Below are positions 9,603 through 20,849 of a stretch of DNA of 64,000 nt, one piece after another. The notes below the pieces were generated by a model. That model saw nothing but the letters and a program-made list of their open reading frames with translations. It did no database searches and was not told the origin of the DNA. Numbering within the stretch: the first letter of the stretch is position 1; the number at the start of each line of letters is the position of its first letter. The DNA lies in the NCBI GenBank assembly GCA_009746045.1, contig RPFO01000365.1, forward strand, positions 17,090 to 81,089. The letters run 5' to 3'. The position numbers were made by a program, and so were the translations under genes. Source of the DNA: Mesostigma viride. Taxonomy: Eukaryota > Streptophyta > Mesostigmatophyceae > Mesostigmatales > Mesostigmataceae.

Positions 9603-10718
9603 TCACTGCTCCTTGTTGTCTTCTTGCTGACTGCCCTTTGAAGGCTGGCCCTGGGACTTGTTGTTGTTCTTCTTGTTGTTGTTGTTGTTATTCTTGTTGC
9701 TGCCCTGGCCCTGGGACTTCTTGAAGCTGGGACACTCCTTCTTGATATGCCCCCACCCCTTGCACAGGTAGCATTGTATCTTTGACTTGCCCTGGCCTCC
9801 TCCCCCGTTGTCAGGCGCGTTGCCCTGCTTGGGCTTACCACCCACTCGCCTGAACACCGACTTGGAGTGTGACCTCCTGTCAGAGTCGGGTGAATGATCG
9901 CCCTTGCGCTTGTTATGGTTGCCCCCTCGTCCTCCCTGGCTTCTGTCAGCCTCAGACGTCTTGGAGCCCCCCTGGGTACGCCCACCTGCGTGGGTAGCCT
10001 TCACTGCTGGCACTCCTCCCTCAAACAGCTCCTCTGCCTCGAGTGCTTGTTTGATTATGACCTTGTAGGCCTTGAGGGTTGAGTGTGGGGCACACATGAC
10101 CTTTAAGGAGCCACGTGTAGCCTTATCCAGCCCAGAGACCTTCAACCAGTTGGTCAGGGCTATGTTATCTGCCACATTGAAACCGTGGGCCCTGCCTTCC
10201 TCAACCATTTTGCAATAGCTAAGGAAATTCTGGATGAGATCCCCCTTGACCTCCCACCCTTGATACTTGTCTTGCCAATGGATGCCGACCTTCTTTCGCT
10301 GGTCTTCAAGCAACTCCTTCAGCTCAGCTACATACACTGCCCAGGCCTTGTTGGCCTTCTTACATTCCCTGGTTAGGTCCTTGATCTGATCAGTGCACTT
10401 GCCAAACGTGCTGCTGCCTATCCAGATCTGATAGTAGTTGGTACCCCCGTACAAACTAGGAAACCCTTCCAGCCCTTCTACAAACTCTTCAGCCTGCTTA
10501 GGCTTAGAGTCAGATGTCACAGGTTGCAGCTGATTTACAATTAATAATCCCTGAGTGGTAAGGTCATATCCAGAAACAGCATGTGTAGTATTATTATTCA
10601 AAGGGATATTAGTAATCTCTCCGGTGACCCCCACGTCATCTACGTGAGCGGTCCCGCTACCAGCACCCCCATTATTATTCCCACTGGCTAGGCCCTTGCT
10701 ACGGCGTCCCTCAGCCAT
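9603..10718 (-). CDS. Copia-like gag with CCHC zinc knuckle (371 aa)
   Basis: Starts at ATG 10718 (MAEGRRSKGLASG); the frame is open further upstream but without better support. The middle resembles the UBN2/gag domain of copia elements: LEGFPSLYGGTNYYQIW, a WAVYVAELKELL helix and a 'LSYCKMVEEGRAHGF' segment. A zinc knuckle, CYLCKGWGHIKKEC (C-x2-C-x4-H-x4-C), lies near the C-terminus, followed by an Asn/Lys/Gln-rich tail. It stops at 9603, about 140 bp before the pol ATG, so in this copy gag and pol are separate ORFs. Expected role: virus-like-particle capsid and nucleocapsid of the element. Confidence 0.8.
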   Translation of the reverse strand: MAEGRRSKGLASGNNNGGAGSGTAHVDDVGVTGEITNIPLNNNTTHAVSGYDLTTQGLLIVNQLQPVTSDSKPKQAEEFVEGLEGFPSLYGGTNYYQIWIGSSTFGKCTDQIKDLTRECKKANKAWAVYVAELKELLEDQRKKVGIHWQDKYQGWEVKGDLIQNFLSYCKMVEEGRAHGFNVADNIALTNWLKVSGLDKATRGSLKVMCAPHSTLKAYKVIIKQALEAEELFEGGVPAVKATHAGGRTQGGSKTSEADRSQGGRGGNHNKRKGDHSPDSDRRSHSKSVFRRVGGKPKQGNAPDNGGGGQGKSKIQCYLCKGWGHIKKECPSFKKSQGQGSNKNNNNNNKKNNNKSQGQPSKGSQQEDNKEQ

Positions 10719-10840
10719 GGTAAACCACACTAGCTGTGTACAGCCCTGAGCTAAGCAGCTGGAAAACAAAAGACAGGTAGATATGTACAATCTGTCAAAA
10801 AGCCGCCTGCCCCGGTGCCGACCGCGCCACCAAGCCGAAT
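10719..10840. other. Short leader between gag and the next minus-strand ORF
   Basis: About 120 bp upstream of the copia-like gag start. It is too short for an LTR, so the element lacks a recognisable 5' LTR here. Either the copy is truncated or the ORF at 10841-11626 belongs to the same element. Confidence 0.5.
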
Positions 10841-11626
10841 TCAGTCGAGACCACGAAAATCGCAGTAGTCGTAGTCGTAAATTGGATCGTTGGCGACAGG
10901 CGCAGGCGCGTCCTGGCCTTGCCCAACCTCAATCGTCACCGGTGTTTCGATGACGATGGGGTCCAACCGACGTCCCGTCACCGGATCAATGCGGCGACGA
11001 CGGCGGCGGGTGACGATGCGGAGCGGGTTGGTAAGAATCGTTAGAAAATCCCACCCGTCCGGCGCCCACTCTCGCAATGCAGACAAGAACGCGACAAGAT
11101 TGAGCAGCAATTGCCGCTCACGCGTCCGGAAGCCTCGCGACAGCAACTGCAGAATCGCAAGGTCTTGAAACAGGTTGGTCGTAATCGTCGGAATGACGCC
11201 CGAACGAACCGACAGCCAGTTAGCGAGATTGCGCTGGTAACCTGTAAGCGATGAAACCGCGTTGTCGATCTCCTCAGAGACCTCGGCAACCGCGCTGGGC
11301 GCTTGCAACCCCGCCCGGGTATGGACCTCGAAGTCCGCGAGCAAAGCGCGAATGGAATCAAGGTAATCGCGAAACCCCGAAACAATCGAAGGTTGCGGAG
11401 GCGGGGGCGGCAGTCGTAGGTTTTGCAGCAGTTCTTGCTGCTGAGCGCGTAGCTCCGCACTGGACGCTACCGCCTGGTCAACAACACGCTGCCACGCCGG
11501 ATTAAGAACCGGACGATCTTCACGAACAGGAGTCGTTGAAGGACCAGCCGGAGATTCGGCGATGTCCGCTGGACTGCCCAAAATTTCAGAATCCCTCGGA
11601 ATGCGGAACTCCATTGAGTCCGGCAT
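10841..11626 (-). CDS. Uncharacterised ORF, probably retroelement-associated (261 aa)
   Basis: The likely start is ATG at 11626 (MPDSMEFRIPRDSEIL); the frame extends further upstream without better support. The N-terminus is Pro/Ser-rich, the middle (about residues 60-210) is strongly helical with long Leu-rich segments, and the C-terminus has an Arg-rich block (RRRRRRIDPVTGRRLDP) and ends acidic. I recognise no family. Size, basic patch and position just upstream of the copia-like gag suggest a gag-like protein of another retroelement, but this is inference. Upstream sequence at 11.75-12.2 kb is LTR-like in look only. Confidence 0.4.
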   Translation of the reverse strand: MPDSMEFRIPRDSEILGSPADIAESPAGPSTTPVREDRPVLNPAWQRVVDQAVASSAELRAQQQELLQNLRLPPPPPQPSIVSGFRDYLDSIRALLADFEVHTRAGLQAPSAVAEVSEEIDNAVSSLTGYQRNLANWLSVRSGVIPTITTNLFQDLAILQLLSRGFRTRERQLLLNLVAFLSALREWAPDGWDFLTILTNPLRIVTRRRRRRIDPVTGRRLDPIVIETPVTIEVGQGQDAPAPVANDPIYDYDYCDFRGLD

Positions 11627-11739
11627 TTTTCTTGGTACGAAGATTGTAATACGAGTTGAGTGAGAGTTTACCACCGAGGGAATCCATGGCTCTTGCAGGA
11701 AAGTTGCCTTTATTATAATAAGCAAACACAGACGTAAGT

Positions 11740-12270
11740 CACGTCAAGTCCGAGACTGCACGTAGCACAGACGACAGGGTCGTTGTGCCAAGAGAGCGTG
11801 CACGCAAGAGCTAGCGTCCCGGTGCGACCAAGTCACACATATAGCTTGCTAGGGACGCGTCCAAGTATTCAGCTGTACTGTCACAGCTGAACTGTCAATA
11901 AATTGATTACACGGACTCTGGCACGCCTTTGGCGCGCAGATCTATCAATTGTCCATACGGCTAGTCCTGTGGACCTATCCGTACATTACTCAGCACCAAT
12001 TGTCTCATAGGTCCTGGCGCGCTACAGCACGCCTACCTATCAATTGACTATCAAGTCCTGTACAAGTCCTGTCAACGTCCTGCGGACTATCAAAGTGACA
12101 CTTGTACATCCTGTGTCCGTACGCGCCCACAGTGGCGCGCCGGGTACTGTCGGCACAGCCTAGGAAACGTCATAACTTTTACGTCCCGTATCCAAATGAG
12201 GCGTTTAAGGTGCCGTTGGAAAGAGCGTAACAATCTCTATCCACCTAACGTAAATCCTTTACGTTAACTG
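11740..12270. other. Non-coding stretch upstream of the 10841-11626 ORF
   Basis: No gene seen. It contains repeated short phrases (GTCCTG, GGCGCGC, TATCAATTG) and could be LTR or promoter sequence of the minus-strand element. No partner repeat was found in the window. Confidence 0.35.
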
Positions 12271-12345
12271 TGCCACCCTATGTACTCTTGGAGTACATAG
12301 GGTGGAGTACATAGTCACACCTTCCTATGTAATACGGGGGTGTAA
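12271..12345 (-). repeat. Inverted single copy of the palindromic repeat found at 29.3-29.7 kb
   Basis: Reading the minus strand gives CGTATTACATAGGAAGG, GAGTACATAG hairpin arms and GGGTGGCACA in the same order as the 152-bp tandem repeat at 29321-29735. The central part carries the same 10-bp arms CTATGTACTC / GAGTACATAG. Confidence 0.75.
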
Positions 12346-12573
12346 TCATATGTAATCATGTGTAATCATCGGTAAAAATCGGTAATCATTTGTCCTTTTT
12401 TGGTAATCATGTACGTGTAATCATGTGTAATCATGTGTAATCATGTGTAATCATCGGTAAAAATCGGTAATCATTTGTCCTTTTTTGGTAATCATGTACG
12501 TGTAATCATGTGTAATCATGTGTAATCATCGGTAAAAATCGGTAATCATTTGTCCTTTTTTGGTAATCATTTC
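12340..12573. repeat. GTAATCAT minisatellite
   Basis: Roughly three imperfect copies of a 75-90 bp unit built from GTAATCATGT runs, ATCGGTAAAAATCGGTAATC and TTTGTCCTTTTTTGG. It lies about 160 bp upstream of the kinase start codon. Confidence 0.85.
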
Positions 12574-12735
12574 GGTCAGGGTCACGTGTGCTTGTCTGCA
12601 TGATCGATCGTCCAGACAAGCTGCACTGCCCCCAAGACCCTAAGTTACACAAGATGATGTTGTTGGGTGTTGAAATGGAACAACGAAGGTCGAAAGCCTG
12701 CGCTTAATGTAAATTATTAATTACGAGCGACCACC

Positions 12736-12831
12736 ATGGAAAGTCCCGTTACAGCCACAATGGAAAATCCCGTTGACATCGCGCAAAAACAGGAAAAGAG
12801 AAAGCGGCAAGTGGCCGAAGCAGTCCGCCGG
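12736..12831 (+). pseudogene. Protein-kinase gene, 5' coding segment cut by a retrotransposon
   Basis: ATG at 12736 (context CCACCATGG) opens a frame reading MESPVTATMENPVDIAQ, then a Lys/Arg-rich helix ending in VAEAVRR. It is interrupted at 12832 by the 5' LTR, whose first in-frame codons are AGT TAG. The frame resumes exactly after the second GCCGG at 21331. The segment from 12751 is the first part of a 186-bp unit that is repeated intact at 21434-21619. That second copy shows the uninterrupted sequence across the insertion point and so proves the reading frame. Confidence 0.85.
12827..12831. other. Target-site duplication GCCGG, left copy
   Basis: Five bases GCCGG precede the 5' LTR and are repeated immediately after the 3' LTR at 21326-21330. 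The duplicated kinase segment near 21510 has a single GCCGG at the same place, the expected empty site. Confidence 0.9.
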
Positions 12832-13288
12832 AGTTAGATGAGATGCTTAGGCTGACACACGGATTTCCGGCCTGCGCGCCGCGTATTGCCTACCGCGGCT
12901 GAGCGGGACACCTCAGTACAGTACGGCAGGGTGTACGGTACTGAGGTGTCATGTGGACCGATGTGCGGTTAGTGCCAGACTGTGCCTAGACTCTAGCTCG
13001 ACCCGCCAGACCCGGGTTATCCGGTTCTGGACGGGCCGAGTGTAGTCGATGCTAGTGACGTGGTCGCATGGCATTGCAGTGTACAGTTGTCCACTGGTCG
13101 TGTGCTGCAGGTAGCACCGCCATAGGCATATAGGCGTAGCACTGGGGAGTGCCAGAGCACCCGAGTTTGCCCAGACGTTCCATTCTGAGCCCTCAGCTTC
13201 CATTGCTCTCTCATTGTATTATTGTAATACAATCATCATTCGCTCTCAGCTTTCGCAGTTGTTCGTCGTCCCTAGTCTCCATCCAACT
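12832..13288 (+). repeat. 5' LTR (457 bp)
   Basis: Begins AGTTAGATGAGATGC and ends CCATCCAACT, so the termini are AGTT...AACT rather than TG...CA. Near its start it holds a 12-bp perfect inverted repeat (ACACCTCAGTAC at 12908-12919, complement at 12938-12949). A TTGTATTATTGTAATAC palindrome lies near 13214. As far as I can read it is identical to 20869-21325. Confidence 0.9.
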
Positions 13289-13306
13289 TGGACTGAAAAG
13301 TTCGAT
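13289..13306 (+). promoter_or_regulatory. Candidate primer-binding site
   Basis: Starts TGGACTGAAAAGTTCGA immediately after the 5' LTR. The leading TGG would pair with a tRNA 3'-CCA end. The matching tRNA was not identified. Confidence 0.5.
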
Positions 13307-13333
13307 ATTTTTTTTACAAGCAAAAAAAAAGAT

Positions 13334-15291
13334 ATGGCTTCCAACAACGGCAACAACGGCAACAACAACAAGGGGAAGGCGCCTGCCAGGCGCACCTCAC
13401 CCCGCCTTTCGCCGGAGGGCACGCCCTCCACCAACGATGCGAGGGTGACGCCCAACGTCACCTTCCGCACGGTGGTCGCTGACCAACCCAGGCGTCGGGG
13501 CCCGCAGGTGGGGCCCGGCGCCCGGGGATGGCGAGCGGTCGGCCGTTTGCCACTGGCGGTTCGTCCGCCATGGCACCTGGGGGGCAGGTCCCCCGGGCAC
13601 GCAATTCCCCCGTCGCAGGTGACGGGGGTCGTGAGCGGAGTGATTCCTCCGAGGAGGATGGCGAGGTGCAGCCTGCGAGGCCTCGGCCTTCGCTTGAGCT
13701 TTCGTCGCAGACACCTGCGACGTCTGGCAACCTTTCCGTGGGCCGACAGATGGCCACCATGGACATTGACCGGTATGGGGAACATGTTCCGCCCCCGGTC
13801 GCGTTCGGGCGCCCACCCCATTTTCTCCCCCTTGGGGAGGACGACATCCCCGTTCATTTCGGTGAACGGCCGGATCTTACGTCAACGTTTTCAGTGCTTC
13901 CAGATGAGGAGATCACGCGATAGAGGTTCATCGGGTGCACGCTGATCGAGGGGCGTCTTAGGATGCAGTCTCCCTGGTTCAGGTGGCAGTTTGGCTGTAC
14001 TGTTTCGCCAATCGGCCGAGGCACAACCCGGCACTGTTGATCAGTGGGCGTCCAGGCAGCGCCAGAGAGAGGCGCTGCGCGTGGTCGCCCGACAGGAGAT
14101 CGCGCTGACTCCGTTGGGGCCGTGGCCCCAAGTCACGCCAGTTGGCTGGGGCCCGGATAGGCGTGAGGCGGCTGCGATGCCGCCTGCGACGGAGCGCGGG
14201 GCGGCAGACGCCCCCAACACGCCCATGGGTGGTGAAGCCACCCAGGACCCTCTGGCAGGTCAGAGGGTCCAACCTCAGCCGCAGGCTCCCCCGCCCAGCG
14301 TGGGGGGCCAGGTGGCTGAGGAGGCCACCGGGGTCGCAGGGACCCCGGCGGCGACACAAGCGCCCGGGGTCGCAGGGACCCCGGCAGCGACGCCGGCGCC
14401 TCCGGCGCTGGCGGGGGATGCAGCCCCCATGGAGGGTGTCACGGGCACCTCCAGCGGCTCTGGGGGGCAGGCCCCCTCTAGCCGCAACAAGGACAAGCCC
14501 TGGCAGGGCCGGAGGGGCCTCAGGGTCCCACCGCAGCTGGGCAGCAACCAGCACTGCTGGAGGGCGACCTGGAAGGTCGCGACTTCATCACCCTGGGTGA
14601 TGAGGCCGTGTGGCGTGCCATACAGACAGCCACAGCCTCCTTCCGTGGGCTGGCCGACAGGAGCCAGCAGATGCACGTCGCGGAGGCGGGCAGCCTGGTG
14701 TGTGCAATCATCACGCACATCCTGGGCCTGCCCAACCTCCAAGAGGGCACACGCAGGGTGTGCGACGACCTGCTGCCTGCCCTGCAGGCTCTCCTCTCAG
14801 GGAGGAGGGTGCAGGGCAGCAGGGTGCGTCTGGTGCGTCTGGAGCTCCTGCACAACGCCATCCTGAGAGGGGCGGGTAGGTGGCTGCCTACCTGGCTGCA
14901 TCATGATCTTACTAACCCTACTGACGATGAAGTGTCCCTCTCTCCCACCTTCCATGATTGGGAGGAGGCCCGCAGCAGGAGGCGGGAAGTGACACACACT
15001 CACACCCCCACCCAGCCCACCCCTATGTTGTCTAACCCTCCTACACAGCCCATGTTTGCCCATCCTGCTCAGCTCACTCAAGTAGCACTTCCCTCTCAGC
15101 AGGTCTCTCCTGTGAATGCTGCAGCAGCAACACCATCTTCTCCCTCTCCCCCTGCATCCCCCTCTAGGTTGCCCACTTACAATGAAAACCGTCCTGTGGA
15201 TAGGATTAATGTCAGGGGGCTGCCTGAGGGGTATACTAGGGAGCAGGGGAATCATGCACTTCTCTCTCTCAGCTGGCTAGGGAGGAACTGA
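13334..15291 (+). pseudogene. Copia-like gag, N-terminal part, in three broken frames
   Basis: ATG at 13334 (MASNNGNNGNNNKGKAPARR) starts a Pro/Ala/Gly-rich protein. The reading passes from frame 2 to frame 1 near 13510, back to frame 2 near 13930, and to frame 1 near 14540. From there to 15291 it is open and reads as a helical gag-like region (VWRAIQTATASFRGLADR, CDDLLPALQALL), then a Ser/Pro-rich linker. It ends at TGA 15289-15291. The next codon in the same frame is ATG of the 862-aa ORF, so only this one UGA separates the two. Indels or sequence errors are the likely cause of the frame changes. Confidence 0.6.
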
Positions 15292-15984
15292 ATGTCAAGA
15301 ATTGGTTTGGATCTCTCATGCAGGGGGATTTTACCATCAGTCCTCTCTCAGATTCAGAATCTCATTCTTGTCTTCCAGCGTAGGTATCCCAAGTGGCAGG
15401 ACACGCAGGCTAGGGCAGTTTGGGAGGCTTTCATGAAGGAGCTAACTGACCTCCTCTCCACCCCCTCATCTGTGGACATCTATGGGGCATTCAGGTGGGT
15501 AGAGGAATACAGGGTCACATCAGTGGACTATGTGGCTGAGACAAAGAAATATGAGCTAGCCATCAAAGCACGTCCTGATGTCCAGCAGCTAGATCACAAG
15601 TTCTTGCTGCGTTCCTTCCTTGAGAAACTCAAACTTGACAAAAACACCTACGCTATGCTTGCAACAGGAATGGCAAAGTACTGGGAGGACATGAAGGAGG
15701 CATTGGATTATATCAAGCTGGCCTTGGCTCCCCTTAGCCAGGGGGCCATGGGCACCTCTGTAAAGAGGGTCAGGGGGGAAGAGAGGGAGGAGGAGGATAG
15801 GGAGAGGGAAGACAGGAGCAAGAGACCTGTCACTATGGCAGAAGTCAAGTCCCTGCTGGGACAAATGTTTAAGGGCAAGGGCAAGGGCAAGGGCAAGGGC
15901 AAGGGCAGGGGCTGGGGCAAGGGCAAGGGTAAGGGGCAGTCTCCCTCCAAGGGGGGCAGCTCCAGCAACAACAACAACAACAGT

Positions 15985-16067
<83 letters not shown>

Positions 16068-17880
16068 GAAGCAGGACAAGGAGGACAAGTCTTCTCAGCG
16101 GTGCACCCGCTGTGGCATGAAGTACCACCTGCGGCCCACCTGCCGCAAGAACGTGGACGAGCTGGGGCATTTGGACGTCCTGTGCCACAAGTGCCACGGG
16201 CCGCCCCACGGTGACCCCAAGGACTGCAAGCGGCCTCCTTACGGCAAGAAGTGTGAGTCTCCCTCTCATGCTGGCTTGAGTGTGCCTGCTTCACCTCTTT
16301 CATCTGCATGCCCCACTGTCAGAGCAGTGAGCAGTTCTGGAAAGGTGCTACAGCTGGTTTCAGAAGATTATGTCTCTAAACCAACCTTCACATCTATGGT
16401 TCCCAAGGTGTGCAGAGTGTCCCCAGCAGAGGATGCTCAGATCAGTTTTCAGGAGCTTGCTTTGCAGTTGCATTTCCTTTATGGGCATGAAGTGAGTGCA
16501 GAGGTGGTGGCAGCAGCAATAGGGGGGGCAGCACTCAGACGTGCATGCCAGGTGGTCAGATCCCACTGCCAGCATTGTCAGTTCAATGCACCCAAACCCC
16601 CTAAGTGGCATGTAGCTACCCCACCTAAGAGCAAGGGCAGGGTGGTAGGAGATGTCTTTCATATCAAAGGACAATCTTACTTGGCACTTAAAGATGCATG
16701 GTCAAGGTACACAACCATTGAACCATTACCTGGAATGGACAAGACACAGTTGCTCAGGGCTCTCTTGATTGCTCAGGCCAGGTACTACCCTGTGGAGGCA
16801 TTGTTACTGGATCAGCAGTTCACGTGTCTTGCCAATGAACCAGGGTGTGAGGCTATTGATCTGGCTGGGCTAGAAGATCATGAGAGGCAAGGCATTATTG
16901 AAAGGGCCATCAGGTCCATTAAAACCCTTGTAGCCAAAGAAGATGGCAATCTGCTGGCTGACAGTGGGTCATATGCTGACAGAGCTCTGTGGTCCACCAG
17001 GTTGTGCCAAGTCCTCAACAGGAGGCCACTCATGAAAACCCCACAAGGGGTGGTCATTACACCAGATGGATTGCATGCAGGCATTTATCCACCTGAGGTA
17101 CTAGCCCTCTACAACGCACAGCGAGCACAGACAGCTAGCAGGTTAGCTGTCAAGGATGCAAAGCATCCACGTCCCACCTTCAGAGAAGGGGATCAGGTCC
17201 TATTCTACAAGGAGTCGGGACTAGGCAAGGTGGGTACCTGGCATGGGCCAGCCACCATCCTAAAGTTTAACACCACTGGCAGGACAGTGTTAGTTAAACA
17301 CAATGACACGGGAAAAATTCACAGGTGTTCACCTCACAGGATGAAATTGTATTTTCCAACTGTGTCAGACGTGGCAGAGGAGGAAGAGCTGTTGGCCGAC
17401 AGCCCTGTACAGTTGCCTGGCATCCCAGCGTTGCCCAGTGAGTGGTTGTTTGGAACACCCACTGGTGAGTGTGAGAGCCACACCCACTGTGACACCCAGG
17501 TCACCCTTGATGATTGCAGGCAGTCACTGCAGGCTTGGCCCCCTGCAGCAGAGGGTCACATTGGCAAAACAGGTGATCAGCAACCTATCACCTCTTCAAG
17601 TGTGAACATAGCTCAGCCACTAGCTGCACCTTCCAAACGCAGCCTAGCAGACGCTGTTCGCATTTTACAAGCAGCTCATAGAGCCAAAGCTCAAACTGCT
17701 GCAGGATCAGCTAAGGTGGGGAAGGTTGGGCAGAATGACAATAGCCCATTTATGGTTGCAGTGGACACACAAGCCCAGGTCAGCATTATCAGTGCCCTGG
17801 CTGTGCCCCATTGCCTTTGGAACCTTCACCCTGGCACCATGTGGCTGATTTCTCAGGGCAGTCATCCCTCAAGGTATTAG
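15292..17880 (+). CDS. Copia-like gag C-terminus fused to integrase (862 aa)
   Basis: The first 150 residues are gag-like (FQRRYPKWQDTQARAVWEAF), followed by a Lys/Gly repeat and a long Asn run. Two zinc knuckles come next: CTRCGMKYHLRPTC and CHKCHGPPHGDPKDC. The HHCC region follows (LHFLYGHEVSAEVV, then CQHCQ). The integrase core carries GDVFHIKG, ALLLDQQF and GIIERAIRSIK (D, D, E), then a C-terminal region (VGTWHGPATILKF). The ORF ends inside the protease-like domain after VAVDTQAQVSII, where the frame is lost near 17810. No protease lies between the knuckles and integrase. Gag and integrase are in one frame here, unlike the minus-strand relative. Confidence 0.85.
15966..16067 (+). repeat. 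AAC trinucleotide repeat coding poly-Asn
   Basis: About thirty AAC codons with one AGT near the start, inside the nucleocapsid part of the copia-like ORF. Poly-Val, poly-Leu and poly-Cys frames on the other strand are shadows. Confidence 0.9.
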
Positions 17881-19807
17881 GTCAGGTCATGTTGACTATA
17901 CTCGGTATCCCCACTCCTTTTCAGGTATTGGAAGGTTATAAAGGGAATGCTTTGTTGGGGGATCCTTTTCTCTGTTACCCTGGTGTCTATCTCCAGTGAT
18001 AGACTATCCATCCAGGACATGGGTGGTGTTGATCTGAATCATTTCAAAATTTCTCTTGAAAAACTTCTTAACACCAACATTGCTTCTGTAAAATTTGCTA
18101 CACCCAAGTATGCCCCAGGGCAAGAACCCTGTGTGGCAGACTTGGTTCACAACCAAAAACTTCATCCCAACTCATTTGGATTGGGCAAGCATGATGTGGC
18201 TAAAATGTCTCCTCTTTCTTATGAACAGATAGAGCAAGACTGTCGCACACACATAGGATTCCTAAAATGGGTGGAGGCCTTTAACAAGGCCAGGGAAGAA
18301 TGGGTAGTGCCAGATCCTCTTAGTCCTTCTCATACTCCACCTGTCACACCTATTGACAAAAAGCCTGCAGGGTGCAAGCACTTGCGCCTGAAGTTTGTGT
18401 GTAAACATAAGCCAGCAGCAGATGGGTCAGTCATTTTCATGCTAGACCTTGTGTGACAGAGTTCAAGGGCACCACTGATCTGACAGAGGCAGAGTTGTAC
18501 ACGCCAGGCATTCAGCAAACATCCCTAAAAATCTTGCTGTCTGTCTTTGTGGGTCATCTCAATGATGGGGATGACTATGTATGTAAGGCTACAGACATTA
18601 AAAGGGCTTTCCTGAAAGGCTCACCTGAGATAGCACAACAAGTGTGGCATGGTCAGGTGTATGTAGTCTCCACTCCCAGAGTTTGGGCAAAACACATCCC
18701 TCAGCAGTACCTGAAAGCTAACATAGGTGTTGAAGGGCTGCAATCAGCTCCTCGCATTTTCAGGATGTCAGCTCAGGCTGTGTTTGAAAAGCTAGGGGCT
18801 AGATATGATGACATAGACCCTTGCTTCTTTGTGGTCCCACACCCTCATGGCATTCTCACCTTTGTGTGGCATGGGGATGATCAGCTGATTGCTGGGCCAA
18901 GGCGTGCTGTGGATGATTTTATTCAACAAGTGTCACAGCATTTTGAGATTGGCAAGCAAGTAGAGCTGGGCACCACTGCCATAAAATTTTGTGGCACAAT
19001 GTTACAACTCCAGCAGCATCAAAACCAGTGGGTGTGTGCACTTACTCTCCCAATGATTACATGCACAGCTGCTTGGAGGTTTTGCAAACAAAAATCAAAC
19101 CTGGAGCCTGTCCTACCATTAGAGGCAAGCTGGGGTGGTTGTGCTCAACGTGTGCACCTCACCTGGCTGTGGTTAGCAGAGTTGATGATGATGTCTTGAT
19201 GCAAGTAGGTCACAAAGCCATCACCAAAACTCTCCAGGAAGGCCCTCCCCTTATCTTGCACTCCTTGGATCTCCACAAAACCATTCACATCCAAGCTATG
19301 ATGGATAGTTCCATGGAGTCCAGGCAGATTACCAAGATGCAGGCAAGGGAGTCAGGCTTGTATTTTGTGCAGAATGATGATGCACCCTTGTCTCTCATTT
19401 CATGGTACAGCCGGTTGCATAGACGCAAGGCTGTCAGCAGCAATGCTGCTGAGTGCAGGGCAGTGGTGTCAGCAGTGCTTCATGCCAGGTACTTGAATCA
19501 TGTGCTGGTTTGGTTGCAGATGCAAGCAGGCAGCAATGCTGGGGTGGTGGCACACTTGCTCACTGACAGTCAGTCAGTCCTCAGTTTCCTTGCTAACCCC
19601 TATGCTGTGCACACTGATCTTGACTGGGTGGTCCTGAAACAGGAGTCCACCTACTGGGAGTCCACCCGTCACGTGGAGGACAAACACAACGCTGCTGATG
19701 CACTCACTAAAGTGCCTCAGCAGGCAGCTGACCAATACCAGCTGTTGTACCACTTGATGAACCCCTATGGCAAGCAGGCAACCCTGCCCCATAGGGGGGA
19801 CGCCTAG
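17740..19807 (+). pseudogene. Copia-like protease-like, RT and RNase H region, frame-broken
   Basis: Homologous throughout to the minus-strand pol but read in pieces. The protease-like segment starts in frame 1 (VAVDTQAQVSII) and continues in frame 3 (ADFSGQSSLKVLGQ, ALLGDPFLCYPGV) to 17999. The connecting region from 17990 to about 18435 is in frame 1. RT is in frame 3 (KATDIKRAFLKGS, GVEGLQSAPRIF, FVWHGDDQLIAG) to 19199. RNase H is in frame 2 (HIQAMMDSSMESRQ, SSNAAECRAVVSA, LLTDSQSVLSFL, EDKHNAADALTK) to the TAG at 19805. The break near 18435 sits in a T4 run; that before RNase H matches the break point in the other element. Decayed copy or sequence errors. Confidence 0.75.
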
Positions 19808-20849
19808 CAGGGTCCTGTTCACCAGGGCCGCCTAGGTCACCCAGTACCCCTTGGGCAGGTCCAAGGGGTAGGTTGTGGCTTCCAGCAAGGGGGGTTGGTT
19901 GGAGTCTGTTTTCATACATCTGCGTGCCCTATGCCCAATAAAATCTGTTTTGATTTTTTCAACACCATGGAATTTCGTTATGCACACCTTCATAGGTGGG
20001 CATGGGATGTATCTCACACCTTTTTCACTAGGGCGTATGCCTTGGTGGATTGGCCTTGAGCTCAGTGGCTCAGGTGCCCCCATTCAAGTGGAGGGTCAAA
20101 GCTCCCTTGACAGGTGGTTACCCAGGACCCCAGTTCACTGTGGATATCCTGGGCCACCTGGCCTTACTGTTCAGTGGCAGTAAAGGCATGGGTGCTGTCA
20201 TGTTGTCTAGTACAACGTGCTCAGCACAGGTGCAGGATGAAATATTCCTGTCACCTGTCACCAGGACTTCAGTCACCCATGTGCAGGGCAGGGGTGGCTG
20301 GTCTCACACGTTGTGCAGGTGCAACGTGGCCAGGTCCAGGATGTCATAGTCCTGTCACCTGTCACTCGGACTTCAGCCCCCTCTGTGCAGGGCAGGGGTG
20401 GCTGGTCCTCACATGTTGTGCAGGTACAACATGGACAGTGCAGGGTGCAATAAACCTGTCCACTGTCACTCCTCAGGTTGCAGGTAACCTGAGCTCAGTT
20501 GACCCAGCCTGGCTGGGTATTTTTCTCTGAGTGGGCGATGATGATGGAACAACATGGAACCTCTTAAACGGTTACCTTGGCATTTTTACAATGGCTTCTT
20601 GGCTGGTGATGCACTCCCTGGATAGGCAGACAGGCATAGCTATCTCCCTTGTGAGCTCGCGAGGAGGAGGAACTCCCCGGGCATGTTGAGCTAAACGTGA
20701 TGCCATCACAAGTATTGCACGAGTTCTGGGGCCCATCTTTTTCAGTCCAGATGTTGCAGTATGGGTGTCAGTTGCTCAGCACCTCAGTCAGCTTGGAGTC
20801 AGTCTCCTAGCTGGGCAGGGTCAGGCTTGAAGTCGCTAGCCTTCAACCT
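19808..20849 (+). other. 3' untranslated region of the copia-like element
   Basis: About 1 kb between the RNase H stop and the polypurine tract, without a credible ORF. It holds CAATAAAATC near 19937, a polyadenylation-like signal, and a two-copy repeat at 20247-20458. Confidence 0.6.
20247..20458 (+). repeat. Two-copy ~104-bp tandem repeat in the element's 3' region
   Basis: Both copies begin CCTGTCACCTGTCAC and contain GTGCAGGGCAGGGGTGGCTG and TTGTGCAGGT. They diverge at scattered positions. A third fragment begins near 20456. Confidence 0.75.

Noticed and set aside
5983-12600. LTR pair for the minus-strand copia-like element
   Set aside because: Compared 5393-5982 with 10791-12600 by eye and found no long direct repeat; the element is probably truncated or its LTRs were lost.
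12871-13232. Minus-strand ORFs of 84 and 71 aa, repeated at 20986-21269
   Set aside because: Both lie entirely inside the two identical LTRs and duplicate for that reason; no protein features.
15589-16309. Minus-strand poly-Val/poly-Leu/poly-Cys ORFs
   Set aside because: Antisense of the poly-Asn and Lys-Gly repeats in the copia-like nucleocapsid.
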